Part shown: positions 48,291-58,200 of the stretch, one piece after another
Numbering within the stretch: the first letter of the stretch is position 1
Layout: every line of letters begins with the position of its first letter
DNA from: Pseudomonadota bacterium
GTDB taxonomy: Bacteria > Pseudomonadota > Gammaproteobacteria > Burkholderiales > Sulfuriferulaceae
Direction of reading: 5' to 3'
Length of the DNA stretch: 64,000 bases
Assembly (NCBI GenBank): GCA_021845925.1
Contig: JAJZUW010000005.1
Coordinates: 160,374 to 224,373 of the forward strand
Translations under genes and position numbers: made by a program
Notes under the pieces: model-generated
Databases searched by the model: none
What the model was told of the DNA's origin: nothing
Seen by the model: the letters and a program-made list of their open reading frames with translations, nothing else

Positions 48291-48408
48291 TTCTCATTTC
48301 TCCGGACTCATCAAGTGCCGGCCCGCCGTCGGCCCGCAGATCGACGACGTCCATGCAGTGCCACCCTTCGTAATGCACGCCGGGCTGGTCCCATCGATTT
48401 CCACTCAT
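48283..48408 (-). CDS. Small ORF coupled to the DCL gene
   Basis: A 41-codon frame (MSGNRWDQPGVHYEGWHCMD at the start, then VVDLRADGGPALDESGEMRNG) has a strong AGGAGA Shine-Dalgarno 6 bases before the ATG. Its stop overlaps the DCL start (ATGGCTAA), which suggests translational coupling. The composition is acidic and Trp-rich. I do not recognise it; it could encode a short partner or be a leader needed for DCL translation. Confidence 0.5.
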   Translation of the reverse strand: MSGNRWDQPGVHYEGWHCMDVVDLRADGGPALDESGEMRNG

Positions 48409-48460
48409 CTCAGTCTCCTGTCAGTAACAAAATGCGATGGACTGATGCGCACCGGAAATT

Positions 48461-48491
48461 GATCGACTTACGATCGTGCAAAGCATATACT
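48461..48491 (+). promoter_or_regulatory. Predicted BREX promoter with a BrxR-operator candidate
   Basis: TCGACT (48463-48468) and TATACT (48486-48491), 17 bases apart, form a candidate promoter 50 bases before brxR. The inverted repeat GATCG-N5-CGATC (48461-48475) covers the -35 box, the expected place for a repressor such as BrxR. The same 132-base interval must also hold the divergent DCL promoter. Confidence 0.45.
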
Positions 48492-48540
48492 ACCTGCAAG
48501 AGCACTAACTAGCGATCATTAACCCGAAACGGCAGCCAGG

Positions 48541-49455
48541 ATGTCCAACGAACAGCTTGCAGACCTGACCCAGCCCCAGCGTGACCGACTTGCGTTTATC
48601 GAGTTGCGCCTGCGCTTTATCGGAGAGATCCGTCGTCAAGACCTGGTGTCGCGTTTTGGCATCCAGGCAGCAGCAGCGACCCGGGACATCGGGATCTACA
48701 AGGATCTCGCCCCAGGCAACCTGGACTACGACACCAAGAACAAGGTGTACGGATACGCGGACGCCTTTACGCCCGTCTTCGACTTCCCGGCAGAGCGGGT
48801 CTTGGCGTGGCTGTCACAGGGCTTCGGTGATGGGGAGCCTTCCGCCCTCAAGTCCTGGATTACCTGTGAGATCCCCTCCCGGCTCACAAAACCAGGGCTC
48901 GACACACTCGCATGCGTCACGCGGGCGATCCACCAGGAGCGCCCGCTGAAGGTCACCTACCACTCCTTGTCGAGTGGCGAGACTGAGCGCGAGATCGTCC
49001 CGTTTGCGTTAATTGACAACGGCCTGCGCTGGCATGTCCGCGCCTTCGATCGACGCAGCAAGGATTTCAGGGACTTTGTCATCACGCGCATGCAGCGCAC
49101 GGCGATGCTGAAAGACCGCGACGTTCTGCCACACGAAAAAAGTGACCAGGACATCCAGTGGACCCGGATCGTGGAACTGGAACTGGTGCCGCACCCCGAT
49201 CAACCGCGTCCCGAGATCGCGGAGATGGATTACGGCATGACTGGCGGCATGGTGAAGATGAAGCTCCGTGCAGCGACTGCCGGCTACATCTTGCGGAAGT
49301 GGAGCGTCGACTGCTCCGCAGATCACGGTCTTCGCGGACCTGAGCACAGGCTTTGGCTCAAGGACCACTTGGCGTTGTACGGCGTAAAAAACGCCGTGCT
49401 GGCACCAGGATATGCGCCCTTGGATGCGGCCCGGGCAGGAGCGGAATATGACTGA
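48541..49455 (+). CDS. brxR: BREX transcriptional regulator BrxR (WYL domain)
   Basis: The 304-residue protein has an N-terminal winged helix (about 12-75: RDRLAFIELRLRFIGEIRRQDLVSRFGIQAAAATRDIGIY), a WYL domain (about 130-205: HQERPLKVTYHSLSSGETEREIVPFALIDNGLRWHVRAFD) and a C-terminal dimerisation part. Layout and size match BrxR, the repressor found at the head of many BREX loci, whose WYL domain may sense a nucleotide or nucleic-acid signal. It is the first gene of the BREX operon, 62 bases before the BrxE-like gene. Confidence 0.88.
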   Translation: MSNEQLADLTQPQRDRLAFIELRLRFIGEIRRQDLVSRFGIQAAAATRDIGIYKDLAPGNLDYDTKNKVYGYADAFTPVFDFPAERVLAWLSQGFGDGEPSALKSWITCEIPSRLTKPGLDTLACVTRAIHQERPLKVTYHSLSSGETEREIVPFALIDNGLRWHVRAFDRRSKDFRDFVITRMQRTAMLKDRDVLPHEKSDQDIQWTRIVELELVPHPDQPRPEIAEMDYGMTGGMVKMKLRAATAGYILRKWSVDCSADHGLRGPEHRLWLKDHLALYGVKNAVLAPGYAPLDAARAGAEYD

Positions 49456-49517
49456 ACAATGGCTACCACTGCCGGTGCCGGTCGCGTCGGTAGAACAAAC
49501 GAATGACGAGAATTGAG

Positions 49518-50018
49518 ATGAAAGAATCCTACCTACCGACATTGCTGCAGATGAGGATGCTCGTCGGCTTCCTTGGCGAGCGTGCTCAGTGCGCTTGGTG
49601 GCCCACGGCGTTCTATGAGTCATCGAGCAAGCTCTTCCTGGAGCCAGTCTTCTCGAAAACGTCTCGCCTTGCTCAGTACCACGGTGTGCTGGAAGCAGCC
49701 AGACGATTGCACGACGAGCATTTGAGCGTGGGTAGCTATCACCTGTTTCGGTTGCCCGAGGAGGTCGAGCAAGACCTCCACGCGACAGTGCAAAGCAGCG
49801 TGGGAGAAGAACTCGCCAGCCAGGCGCCACAAAGCAAAGAGGCTGCGCTTGATGCGTTGAAGCGATTGGCCGCCACAGGCGGCGCGTCCAGCGTGGGTCC
49901 GACGGCGGTCGGTGGTATCAAGGATCTCGATTCCACCGACACACTGAAGGCTATCGCTGCGGCCTATCTATCGGCGTTCACGCAGAGCGCCAAAACTTAT
50001 CCGTATCTGGTGGGGTGA
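49518..50018 (+). CDS. brxE: BrxE-like small BREX protein
   Basis: The 166-residue protein carries features I associate with BrxE: LQMRMLVGFLGERAQCAWWPTAFYESS near the start, FLEPVFSKTSRLAQYHGVLEAARRLHDEHLSVGSYHLFRLPEEVEQDLH in the middle. The C-terminus is helical and Ala-rich. BrxE is listed for type 6 BREX and has no known activity. It lies between brxR and brxA. The ATG at 49518 has GAGAA upstream; an ATG at 49503 is possible. The stop overlaps brxA. Identification is by memory of the pattern. Confidence 0.6.
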   Translation: MKESYLPTLLQMRMLVGFLGERAQCAWWPTAFYESSSKLFLEPVFSKTSRLAQYHGVLEAARRLHDEHLSVGSYHLFRLPEEVEQDLHATVQSSVGEELASQAPQSKEAALDALKRLAATGGASSVGPTAVGGIKDLDSTDTLKAIAAAYLSAFTQSAKTYPYLVG

Positions 50019-50809
50019 TCGTGGCCGACAACACGCCCTACACGACTCAGCTACAAGCAGGACTTGGACTCGTCAACGAGACCAAGACGCTGCTCGACCT
50101 GTGGTCGCCCGGCATGTCGGCGAACCAGTTGCATCAGGTCGCGCTGGAGTCGGGTCGATTCCCCACCGTCACGGCACGCCGTCTCCGTAACATCGTTGTT
50201 GAGTGCTTCGCTCCTCGTTACCTAATGTCAGGCGGCGCGCCAGCCGCACACCTCAAGCGACTCTCCGCAACAATTTCCACGGCCGACCTCACGCAGCTCA
50301 TGCTCGTATTCACGAGCAGAGCCAACCCGATCCTCGGCGACTTCGTGCGCCACGTTTACTGGGCTCGGTACGCCGGTGGATATACCCAGCTCACCAATGA
50401 CGACGCGCGGACCTTTGTCGAGCGCGGCATCGATGACGGCAAGACCATCAAGCGCTGGTCCGAACCCACTGTGCGCCGTGTCTCCGCCTATCTGACCGGA
50501 TGCTGCGCCGACTACGGAATGCTTGAGCGCGGTTCGCGTTCGAGCCGTCGCATCCTGCCGTTCCGTGTTTCGCCATCCGTGGCCGCTTACTTGGCCTACG
50601 AACTGCATTTTTCCGGCGTCGGTGACAACACTCTACTGACCCACGAAGACTGGCAGCTGTTTGGCCTGGCGCGCGAAGACGTGCTGGAAGAGATCAAGCG
50701 GCTTTCGCTGAAAGGTTTGCTCATCGTCCAAGCAGCAGGCGACGTGATCCGCATCAGCTGGAAACAACAAGACATGGAGGCGCTCTGCGATGTCCTCACT
50801 CAAAGCTGA
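50015..50809 (+). CDS. brxA: BREX protein BrxA (DUF1819)
   Basis: The 264-residue protein fits DUF1819/BrxA in size, position and pattern: YTTQLQAGLGLVNETKTLLDLW, FPTVTARRLRNIVVECFAPRYL, LTQLMLVFTSRANPILGDFVRHVYWARYAGG, and a C-terminal winged-helix part. BrxA binds DNA and is a core BREX component; it is structurally like the RNA-binding antitermination protein NusB. The start is GTG (50015, overlapping the previous stop); GTG at 50021 is equally possible. Confidence 0.9.
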   Translation: MIVADNTPYTTQLQAGLGLVNETKTLLDLWSPGMSANQLHQVALESGRFPTVTARRLRNIVVECFAPRYLMSGGAPAAHLKRLSATISTADLTQLMLVFTSRANPILGDFVRHVYWARYAGGYTQLTNDDARTFVERGIDDGKTIKRWSEPTVRRVSAYLTGCCADYGMLERGSRSSRRILPFRVSPSVAAYLAYELHFSGVGDNTLLTHEDWQLFGLAREDVLEEIKRLSLKGLLIVQAAGDVIRISWKQQDMEALCDVLTQS

Positions 50810-51368
50810 TTTCGACGAGTTGCGCGAGCGCATCCGCCACGGGCGTGAGCTCGGTCATGCGAGCTTCGAGCCGATCTACTACCTCGTCTTCCCGCCAGAA
50901 CAAATTCTCGAGGTGAAGCGGCAAACGCCCGCCTGGGTGGCCAAGTTCCACCAGGAAGGCTGGAACGTACACATGTTTTCCATCGCCGAACAGATATGGG
51001 CCCTGCTCAAAGACGACCCTTTCATGTGGTCCCTCTGCGTGACGGAGGACAAGGCTGCTCCACTGAATTGGCCACGAACTAACAAGGCCTTGGCCGACAT
51101 ACTGACGGCGGATAGTGGCCTACTGAAGCGGCTTGAAGATGCCCTGCAGCCTCTGGAGGGCCAGCAGAACGCGCTGCTCTTGGTCACCGACCTTGAGGCA
51201 TTGCACCCGTTTCTGCGCATTGGCGCCATCGAAAGCCAGCTCCAAGGCAAATTTCACGTGCCGACGATTTTTCTGTACCCCGGCGTGCGAACCGGCAAGA
51301 CGCGCCTGAAGTTTCTCGGGTTCTACCCGGAAGACGGCAACTACCGCTCCGTCCACGTCGGCGGCTGA
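50790..51368 (+). CDS. brxB: BREX protein BrxB (DUF1788)
   Basis: The 192-residue protein matches DUF1788: FEPIYYLVFPPEQILEVKRQTPAWVAKFHQEGWNVHMFSIAEQIWALLKDDP, VTDLEALHPFLRIGAIESQLQGKFHVPTIFLYPGVRTGKTRLKFLGFYPEDGNYRSVHVGG. It is a core BREX protein that interacts with PglZ in other systems; it has no known activity. Its start lies 20 bases inside brxA. Confidence 0.92.
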   Translation: MSSLKADFDELRERIRHGRELGHASFEPIYYLVFPPEQILEVKRQTPAWVAKFHQEGWNVHMFSIAEQIWALLKDDPFMWSLCVTEDKAAPLNWPRTNKALADILTADSGLLKRLEDALQPLEGQQNALLLVTDLEALHPFLRIGAIESQLQGKFHVPTIFLYPGVRTGKTRLKFLGFYPEDGNYRSVHVGG

Positions 51369-51396
51369 ACAGACAAAAGAACCCTGGGACACACCT

Positions 51397-54300
51397 ATGA
51401 CCATCCGATCACTATTCGACCCAAGCAAGGACATCTATCGGACCATTGAGAAGGTCATCACCTATGGCGCCTCGCAAGAAGGCCGCCTCAAGGCTGAGAT
51501 CTCCGAGTACGTGGTCACCGAGAGCATTGAGGAGCAGTTCCGCAAGCTTCTCGATCGCATGCAACTGGCAATGGAGTCGGGGGGGCAAAACGAGGTCGGT
51601 GTCTGGGTGTCCGGCTTCTATGGTTCCGGCAAAAGCTCTTTCACAAAGTACCTCGGCCTGGCCTTTGACGACCAGTGCACCATCGACGGCACGCCATTCA
51701 TCAAGTACCTGCAGGATCGCCTGCACAAGCCGCAGACCAAAGCTCTCCTCAGCACCGTTGCGCAGCGCTTCCCGGCCGCCGTGGTCATGCTGGACCTGGC
51801 GAGTGAAATGCTCGCGGGCGCCACGATGGAAGACGTCTCCACCGTCCTCTACTTCAAGGTGCTGCAGTGGGCAGGCTACTCGCGCAACCTCAAAGTTGCG
51901 GCTTTCGAACGCATGGTCGAGAAGGACGGCCGCACGCCCGAACTGCATGAACGCATCGCCCAGGCGTTGCCGGGTGCCACCTGGGCACGCGTGCAAAACA
52001 ACCCACTGGCCATCGATGGCTTGATTCCGAAGATCGCCCATGAGATGTACCCGGCGCTCTTCCCGGAGGCCAAGTCCTTCTCGTCCAGCACCGAAGGCTT
52101 CTTCCAGTTCGAAGACCAGCGCGTGCAGGAGATGATCGACATCGTCCGCGAAAAGAGCGGCAAGCAGAACATCATCTTCATCGTCGACGAAGTCGGCCAG
52201 TACGTGGCCTCACGCGACAACCTGATCCTTAACCTCGATGGCCTGGCCAAGAACCTTAAGCGGCTCGGCGACGGCAAGGCCTGGATCATCTCCACCGCGC
52301 AGCAGACCCTCACCGAGGACGACCCGCGCGCAGCGCTGAACTCGGACAAGCTCTACAAGCTGAAAGACCGCTTCCCGATCCAGATTGACCTCGAATCGAG
52401 CGACATCAAGGAGATCTGCTACCGCCGTTTGCTCGGCAAATCACCGGCTGGCGAGACTGAGCTCGGCAAGCTGTTCGAGGCCCATGGCCAGGCGCTACGG
52501 CACAACACCAAGCTGCAAGACGCCAAGTATTACGACGCCGACTTCAGCAAAGAGAGTTTCACTAATCTCTACCCATTCCTGCCGGCTCACTTCGACATCC
52601 TGCTACACCTGCTGGGCGCCCTGGCCAAGTCCACCGGCGGCATCGGCCTGCGCTCTGCGATCAAGGTGATCCAGGACGTCCTGAAAGGCGAAGGCGGCTC
52701 CAAGGCGATGGCGGATCAGCCTGTGGGCTGGCTGGCCACCACCGTCACCCTGTACGACGAGCTTGAGAAGGATATTCGGCGCGCCTTCGCGTCCATCCAC
52801 CAGGCAGTTGGCAAGGTCCAGATTCGCTTCCCGGACTCGCAACTCCATCAGGACATCGCCAAGTCCGTCGCCGTGTTACAGATTCTCGGCAACTTGCCGG
52901 TGTCGGTTCGGAACGTCGCCAGCCTGATGCATCCATCTATCACTGCTTCCTCGCAGTTGGACACAGTGCGCAAGGCCGTGGAAGAGATGTTGGGCGACGT
53001 GCATGTGCCGTTGGGTGAGAAAGACGGCAACCTCGTCTTCCTCAGCGAGAAGCTGCGAGACATCGAACAAGAGCGCGGTGCCATCGCACTGCGTACCGTG
53101 GACGTGAGGCGCATCTTCAACGATGCACTGCGCGAGTCCTTCGATCCGCTGCCCCGCTTCAGTCTGCACGGCACTATGGCCGTCGCAACGGGCCTGAAGG
53201 TCCAGGCCGGCAGCGCCATCACCAGCCTGGCCGGTGATCAGAGCACAATTCAGACCGTCGTCGAGCTGGTGTCTGCCAGCGACTACGAGACCGCCAAGAA
53301 TCGGATGCTGGATGATTCCCGCAGCCGCGCGGGCCGGAATGTCATCGGGCTCTTGGCCCGCGCCAATTCCGAACTCGACGACCTGGCAAACGAAATCTAT
53401 CGCTGCCAGCGCATTGCCGAACTGCACCGCAACGAGCCCGACCAAGAGGTCAAGGACTACTGCACCGGCCAACTCGATCGGGCCGCCAAGCTCGCGACCC
53501 AACTGCAGAGCAAAATCAAGCAGACCCTGCAGGCAGGCTCGTTTGTCTTCCGGGGCCAGGCTACAGCGGTATCGGCGCTGGACGGCGACCTACTGGAAGC
53601 AGCCAAGAAGCTGCTCTCCGATGTGGCCGACCAAGTCTTCGACCGCTATGTCGAAGCCCCAGTACGTGCCGGCACCGACACCGCCGAGAAGTTCCTGAAA
53701 GTCGCCAACCCCGCTGCCATCAGCAGTGCGCTGGACCCGCTCGGTCTGGTGCAAACCGTGGCTGGTCGCGCCTCCTTCAAGACCGACCACAAGGCGATGA
53801 TCAGCATTCGCGACTACATCGACAAGCGCGGCACAATCGATGGCAAGCGCCTGCTCGACGACTTCAGCAGCGACCCGTTCGGCTGGTCGCCGGATACCAC
53901 GCGCTACATTGTCGCCGCCATGCTCATGGCCGGCGAGATCAAGCTCAAGGTCTCGGGACGCGAAGTCACAGCCGCTGGGCAGCAGGCAATCGATGCCCTG
54001 AAGACCAACAACTCCTTCAAGCAGATCGGTGTCGCCCTGCGCGACGAGCGTCCGTCGATCGAAACGCTCGGTCGCGCCGCAGAGCGACTCACCGAGCTTG
54101 TAGGTGACATGGTCATTCCGCTGGAGCAGGAAATCAGCAAGGCGGCAGCGAAGCACTTCCCGCGCTTCCAGCACGACTACGGCTCCTTGGCCGAAAAACT
54201 CAGCGGTCTCGGGCTGGCGGGCAGTGACCGCATCCGCACCTTGAACCAGGACATTGCCGACGTCCTGTTCACCGACGCATCCGACGCCCCCCAGCGCCTG

Positions 54301-55029
54301 GGTGCTGAAACCTCAGCGATTTACGACAACCTCAAGTGGGCGCTGGAATTGAAGCGCGTTCTCGACAACGGGCTCGATGCCACTCTTCGGGATCTGCAAG
54401 CCCATCGCCGTGACATCGATGCCTTGCCGGACACTGGCGTGCCTGGCGAACTACGCCGTGAACTGAGTGAAGACCTGGGCACCCTGTCCGAGCGCCTCGG
54501 CAAAGAGGACTTCTACAAACACACTGCCGACTTCAATTCGCAGCTCACCCACCTGAAGGGTCGGGTGCGTGACGCCGTCATCACCCTGTCTGAGCAGCAA
54601 AAATTGCGCTTGAAGGACGGGGTAGAGGACTTGCAGCGCATCCCCGAATGGGAAGAGCTCACCCAGGAAGAACGCGGCAACGCCGTGAACCGGCTGGACG
54701 GACTCGCCCTGGCCGCGACCCAGGATCTGGCCGGACTCAAGAAGCTCCTGGCACGCGACTACGATATCAACAGCACTCTCGAAGATCTCAAGCGCTCCAT
54801 TCAGCGCCAAGGCCAGGAACGCCTACGCCAGCGTATGGAAGAAGAGCGCGCCAAGAAGGGAGATAAAGGCCCGGCTAAGCTCACCAAGTCGATCGCGGTG
54901 CCCATGAAGATGACGTCGGCTGCAGACATCGACGCGCTGCTTCAGCAGCTCCACGAGATCAAGTCACAGCTCGGCCTCTACGCTGAGATCGAAGTGACGT
55001 TCACGGTAGGAAATGGGGGCGATGAATGA
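51397..55029 (+). CDS. brxC: BREX ATPase BrxC
   Basis: The 1210-residue P-loop ATPase has Walker A GFYGSGKSSF (73-82), Walker B IIFIVDEVGQYVASRDN (about 255-270) and a long alpha-helical body. It is the large core ATPase of BREX (related to PglY), required for defence and host methylation in studied systems. The length is typical. It is GC-rich and complete. Its stop overlaps the start of the next small gene by 4 bases. Confidence 0.95.
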   Translation: MTIRSLFDPSKDIYRTIEKVITYGASQEGRLKAEISEYVVTESIEEQFRKLLDRMQLAMESGGQNEVGVWVSGFYGSGKSSFTKYLGLAFDDQCTIDGTPFIKYLQDRLHKPQTKALLSTVAQRFPAAVVMLDLASEMLAGATMEDVSTVLYFKVLQWAGYSRNLKVAAFERMVEKDGRTPELHERIAQALPGATWARVQNNPLAIDGLIPKIAHEMYPALFPEAKSFSSSTEGFFQFEDQRVQEMIDIVREKSGKQNIIFIVDEVGQYVASRDNLILNLDGLAKNLKRLGDGKAWIISTAQQTLTEDDPRAALNSDKLYKLKDRFPIQIDLESSDIKEICYRRLLGKSPAGETELGKLFEAHGQALRHNTKLQDAKYYDADFSKESFTNLYPFLPAHFDILLHLLGALAKSTGGIGLRSAIKVIQDVLKGEGGSKAMADQPVGWLATTVTLYDELEKDIRRAFASIHQAVGKVQIRFPDSQLHQDIAKSVAVLQILGNLPVSVRNVASLMHPSITASSQLDTVRKAVEEMLGDVHVPLGEKDGNLVFLSEKLRDIEQERGAIALRTVDVRRIFNDALRESFDPLPRFSLHGTMAVATGLKVQAGSAITSLAGDQSTIQTVVELVSASDYETAKNRMLDDSRSRAGRNVIGLLARANSELDDLANEIYRCQRIAELHRNEPDQEVKDYCTGQLDRAAKLATQLQSKIKQTLQAGSFVFRGQATAVSALDGDLLEAAKKLLSDVADQVFDRYVEAPVRAGTDTAEKFLKVANPAAISSALDPLGLVQTVAGRASFKTDHKAMISIRDYIDKRGTIDGKRLLDDFSSDPFGWSPDTTRYIVAAMLMAGEIKLKVSGREVTAAGQQAIDALKTNNSFKQIGVALRDERPSIETLGRAAERLTELVGDMVIPLEQEISKAAAKHFPRFQHDYGSLAEKLSGLGLAGSDRIRTLNQDIADVLFTDASDAPQRLGAETSAIYDNLKWALELKRVLDNGLDATLRDLQAHRRDIDALPDTGVPGELRRELSEDLGTLSERLGKEDFYKHTADFNSQLTHLKGRVRDAVITLSEQQKLRLKDGVEDLQRIPEWEELTQEERGNAVNRLDGLALAATQDLAGLKKLLARDYDINSTLEDLKRSIQRQGQERLRQRMEEERAKKGDKGPAKLTKSIAVPMKMTSAADIDALLQQLHEIKSQLGLYAEIEVTFTVGNGGDE

Positions 55030-55259
55030 CAGCTCCGACTCCTTGCCAAGCTTGCCAGGAACAGTTGAAGAAGGGCCGGCACGACTCGCCCCATTCAGAG
55101 TTGCGCCTCGTTGATACGCGGCCGTTCCGAGGCTCGATGTTTGGCGGCTGGGAGGAGTTCACCTATCAGTGCACGGTGTGTGGATCAGTCATCGAGCACA
55201 CCAATGACAAGAATGAGTTTGCCCCTTGGTGGTGGCTCGCGAGCGCGGAGAAGAAATAA
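55026..55259 (+). CDS. Unassigned zinc-ribbon protein inside the BREX operon
   Basis: The 77-residue protein has two CxxC pairs (Cys7/Cys10, Cys49/Cys52), a zinc-ribbon layout, with YQCTVCGSVIEHTNDKNEF and a Trp-rich end (PWWWLAS). It is not among the named BREX core or accessory proteins I know. It is embedded tightly: ATGA overlap with brxC, and pglX starts 2 bases after its stop. This points to coexpression with PglX and a role as a binding partner, for example a nucleic-acid adaptor; that is inference. Confidence 0.75.
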   Translation: MTAPTPCQACQEQLKKGRHDSPHSELRLVDTRPFRGSMFGGWEEFTYQCTVCGSVIEHTNDKNEFAPWWWLASAEKK

Positions 55260-55261
55260 GC

Positions 55262-58200
55262 ATGGCCTTCGATCAAGCAACAAGAAATCGCCTGCAGCGC
55301 TTCGTCAACGACGCCCGTCGCGTGCTGGAAGAGGAGTTCACCCGCCAACTCCAGAACGACTACGGCATGGACCCGAACGCAGGCAGCGTGGCCGAGCTGG
55401 CCAGCCTGCGCCACATCAATGACGCCCAGCGCGAATCCGCCCGCATCCTGCGCGATACCCTGGCGCACTACACCGCCAGTGGCGACATGGATGCCAAGCA
55501 GGGGCTAGACCGCATCGTCCGCGAGCAGTCCTTTACCGTGCTCAACCGCCTGGCGGCGCTGCGCATGGCGGAGGCGCGTGGTCTGCTGGTGGAATCCGTC
55601 GGGAACGGCTTCCAGGCCAAGGGCTTTCAGCTCTACGCCAGGCTGGCCGGCACCGGCCTCGGCGAAACCGGCGATGCCTACCGCACCTATCTTTTCAGTG
55701 TGTTCGATGAGCTGAGCCAGGACTTGCCGGGGTTGTTCGACCGCTATTCACCGCAGGGCCGCCTGTTCCCGCGCGAGGCCGCACTGCTGCAAGTGCTGAA
55801 CCAGATCAACGATGCCGACATCGCCCCGCTATGGAGCGAGGACGAAACCATCGGTTGGATCTACCAGTACTTCAACTCCAAAGAAGAGCGCAAGGCGATG
55901 CGCGATGCGTCGCAGGTGCCGCGCAACAGTCGCGAGCTGGCGGTACGCAACCAGTTCTTTACGCCGCGCTACGTGGTCGAGTTCCTGGTGGACAACACCC
56001 TGGGGCGCCTTTGGTTCAATGCCACCGGCGGCGCAACCGGCCTGCGGGAGCGCTGCCAGTACTTGCTCGTCAAGCCCGACGAGTCACCCCAGGCCGCTGC
56101 AAAGCTGCGCGACCCGCGCACCCTGAAACTGCTGGACCCGGCCTGCGGCTCCATGCACTTCGGCCTGTATGCCTGCGACCTGTTCGCCGAAATCTATCGC
56201 GAGGCCTGGGCTTGGGAGCAGCAGCACGGGCCCGGTTCGCTGGATGTATCGACTCAACCTCAGGCAGCACTCAAGCCACTGAGCCAGACGTATGAGGACG
56301 AGGCAGCATTTCTGAGTGATGTGCCACGCCTGATCATCGAACACAACATCTATGGCGTGGACATCGACCCGCGTGCCGCTCAAATTGCTTCGCTGGCATT
56401 GTGGCTGCGAGCGCAGCGTGCTTGGCAGGACGCAGGAGTGAAGGCCAAAGACCGCCCGTTGATTGGGCGGGGCCATGTGGTAGCCGCCATTGCGCCGCCG
56501 GCGGAGCGAGAACTGCGCCAGCAGTTTGCCGCGAACCTCGACCAACGCGATGCCGAACTGTTCGAGAAGACCCTGCAATTGCTTAAGGGCCTGCCGGAGC
56601 TGGGTGTGCTGCTACAGGTCGAGCGCGAGCTGCCGCATTTGATCCGTCAGGTCTATGTCGGCAAAGGCACGGGCCTGTTTGCGCAACAGGAGCAGGAAAG
56701 CTGGCAGCAAGCCGAGGCACGGTTGCGCGTGGAACTCACTGAATTCGCTCAGGCGGCGAAATCGACTTATCAAGGGCGTTTGTTTGCCCAGGATGCTTTG
56801 CAGGGACTGCGAGTTATCGACCTGTGCCGTGAGGTGTTCGATGTGGTGGTGATGAATCCACCGTTTGGCGAAGTCGGAACTCTTGTCGCAAATTATTGTG
56901 ACAAGCATTATCACTCGTGGAATAAAAATATTCTTTGTGCCTTTGCAAAGCGGGCAACAGAGCTCTCAAGAAATGGGCTGATTGGCTGCGTGATTGATCG
57001 CAGTCTCGTTAATAAGTCAACTTATGATGCATTTCGAGAAGACGTGTTTTTGAATGAAAGATCCCTCGAAATTGTCCTGGATCTTGGTTGGGGGGTTCTC
57101 GATGGTGCAAATGTAGAAGTGTCGAGTTTTGTACTGAATCGTGGACTGGCAGCGTCAGAGGAGCATCTATCTAAGTTTTTAGATCTTCGACCTCACGACC
57201 TGGAAAGTAAAGAGACTGAACTTTTGTCGTTGGTTAGGAATGCTGCTTATCCCGCTTTTGCTACATCAGTATTTAGCAAGATTCCTAACAACGCGCTTGC
57301 CTATGACCTTCCGGAGGGGATGGTTGAGATATTCCGGGATAACAGGAGCATTTCTGATCAGGGATTCAATGCTTATACGGGGCATCAGTTGCAGTCGGAA
57401 CGGCACTTTTTTTTACACTGGGAGATTCCACAAGAGAGCCTTGATGGCGGAAAGTTCGAATATCTATATAACGGTGGCGAGTACTCAAGATATGTTTCCT
57501 CTCCCAAAGAGGTCTGCTTGTTTGGTTATTTCGCTCACCTAAGTGGTTGCGATGTCGTTGGCTATACGTTTGTCTTGAGGAACAAATCTCAGCACCTTAA
57601 GAAGGGCATATATTTTGGTGTAAGAGGAGAATATCTCGATGCTCATTTTGTTGGGCCTGGCAGGATTTTTACAGTAGAAGGGCAAGCCATTCCATGTGAG
57701 TCCTATGATGATGCGCTCCTGGTTCTTGCTTATCTCAACAGCGCCTTAGCGTCCCGCATTCTAAATACCTATAGCGGGCAGCATAAATACTCAGGTTACG
57801 TGAATCTCCTGCCACTGCCGATGATTAATCAGCAAGAAAAACGAGAGCTTGTATGCCGGACTGAAGAAATTATTAGACTGAAGTTAAAGTGGTTTTCGTT
57901 TGATGAAACAGGCATTTTGTTTGTTAAGCCGCTCTGGATGAACTTTGAGGCTGCGGCTGTTTCTGTCGATGTGCTGCGTGAGCTTATCGAGTCTGATCAG
58001 AAAAAAATTGATCAGCTGCATGAAGAAATAGAGGGCCGTTTAATTTCTGCATTTAACCTTGAAGGAACAGGCGCAGAGGTTGACATTCGGGCGTACTCGA
58101 AGGGATCGCAAGATGATAAATCTCTGCTCAAAGAAGTCACAAATGGATTTTGTCTGAGCGAGTATCTCATGGGTGATGTGCTGTCCTTTTTTATGGGATG

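Noticed and set aside
49459..49506. 15-codon ORF between brxR and the BrxE-like gene
   Set aside because: There is no convincing Shine-Dalgarno, and the Gly/Thr/Arg content gives no sign of a functional leader.
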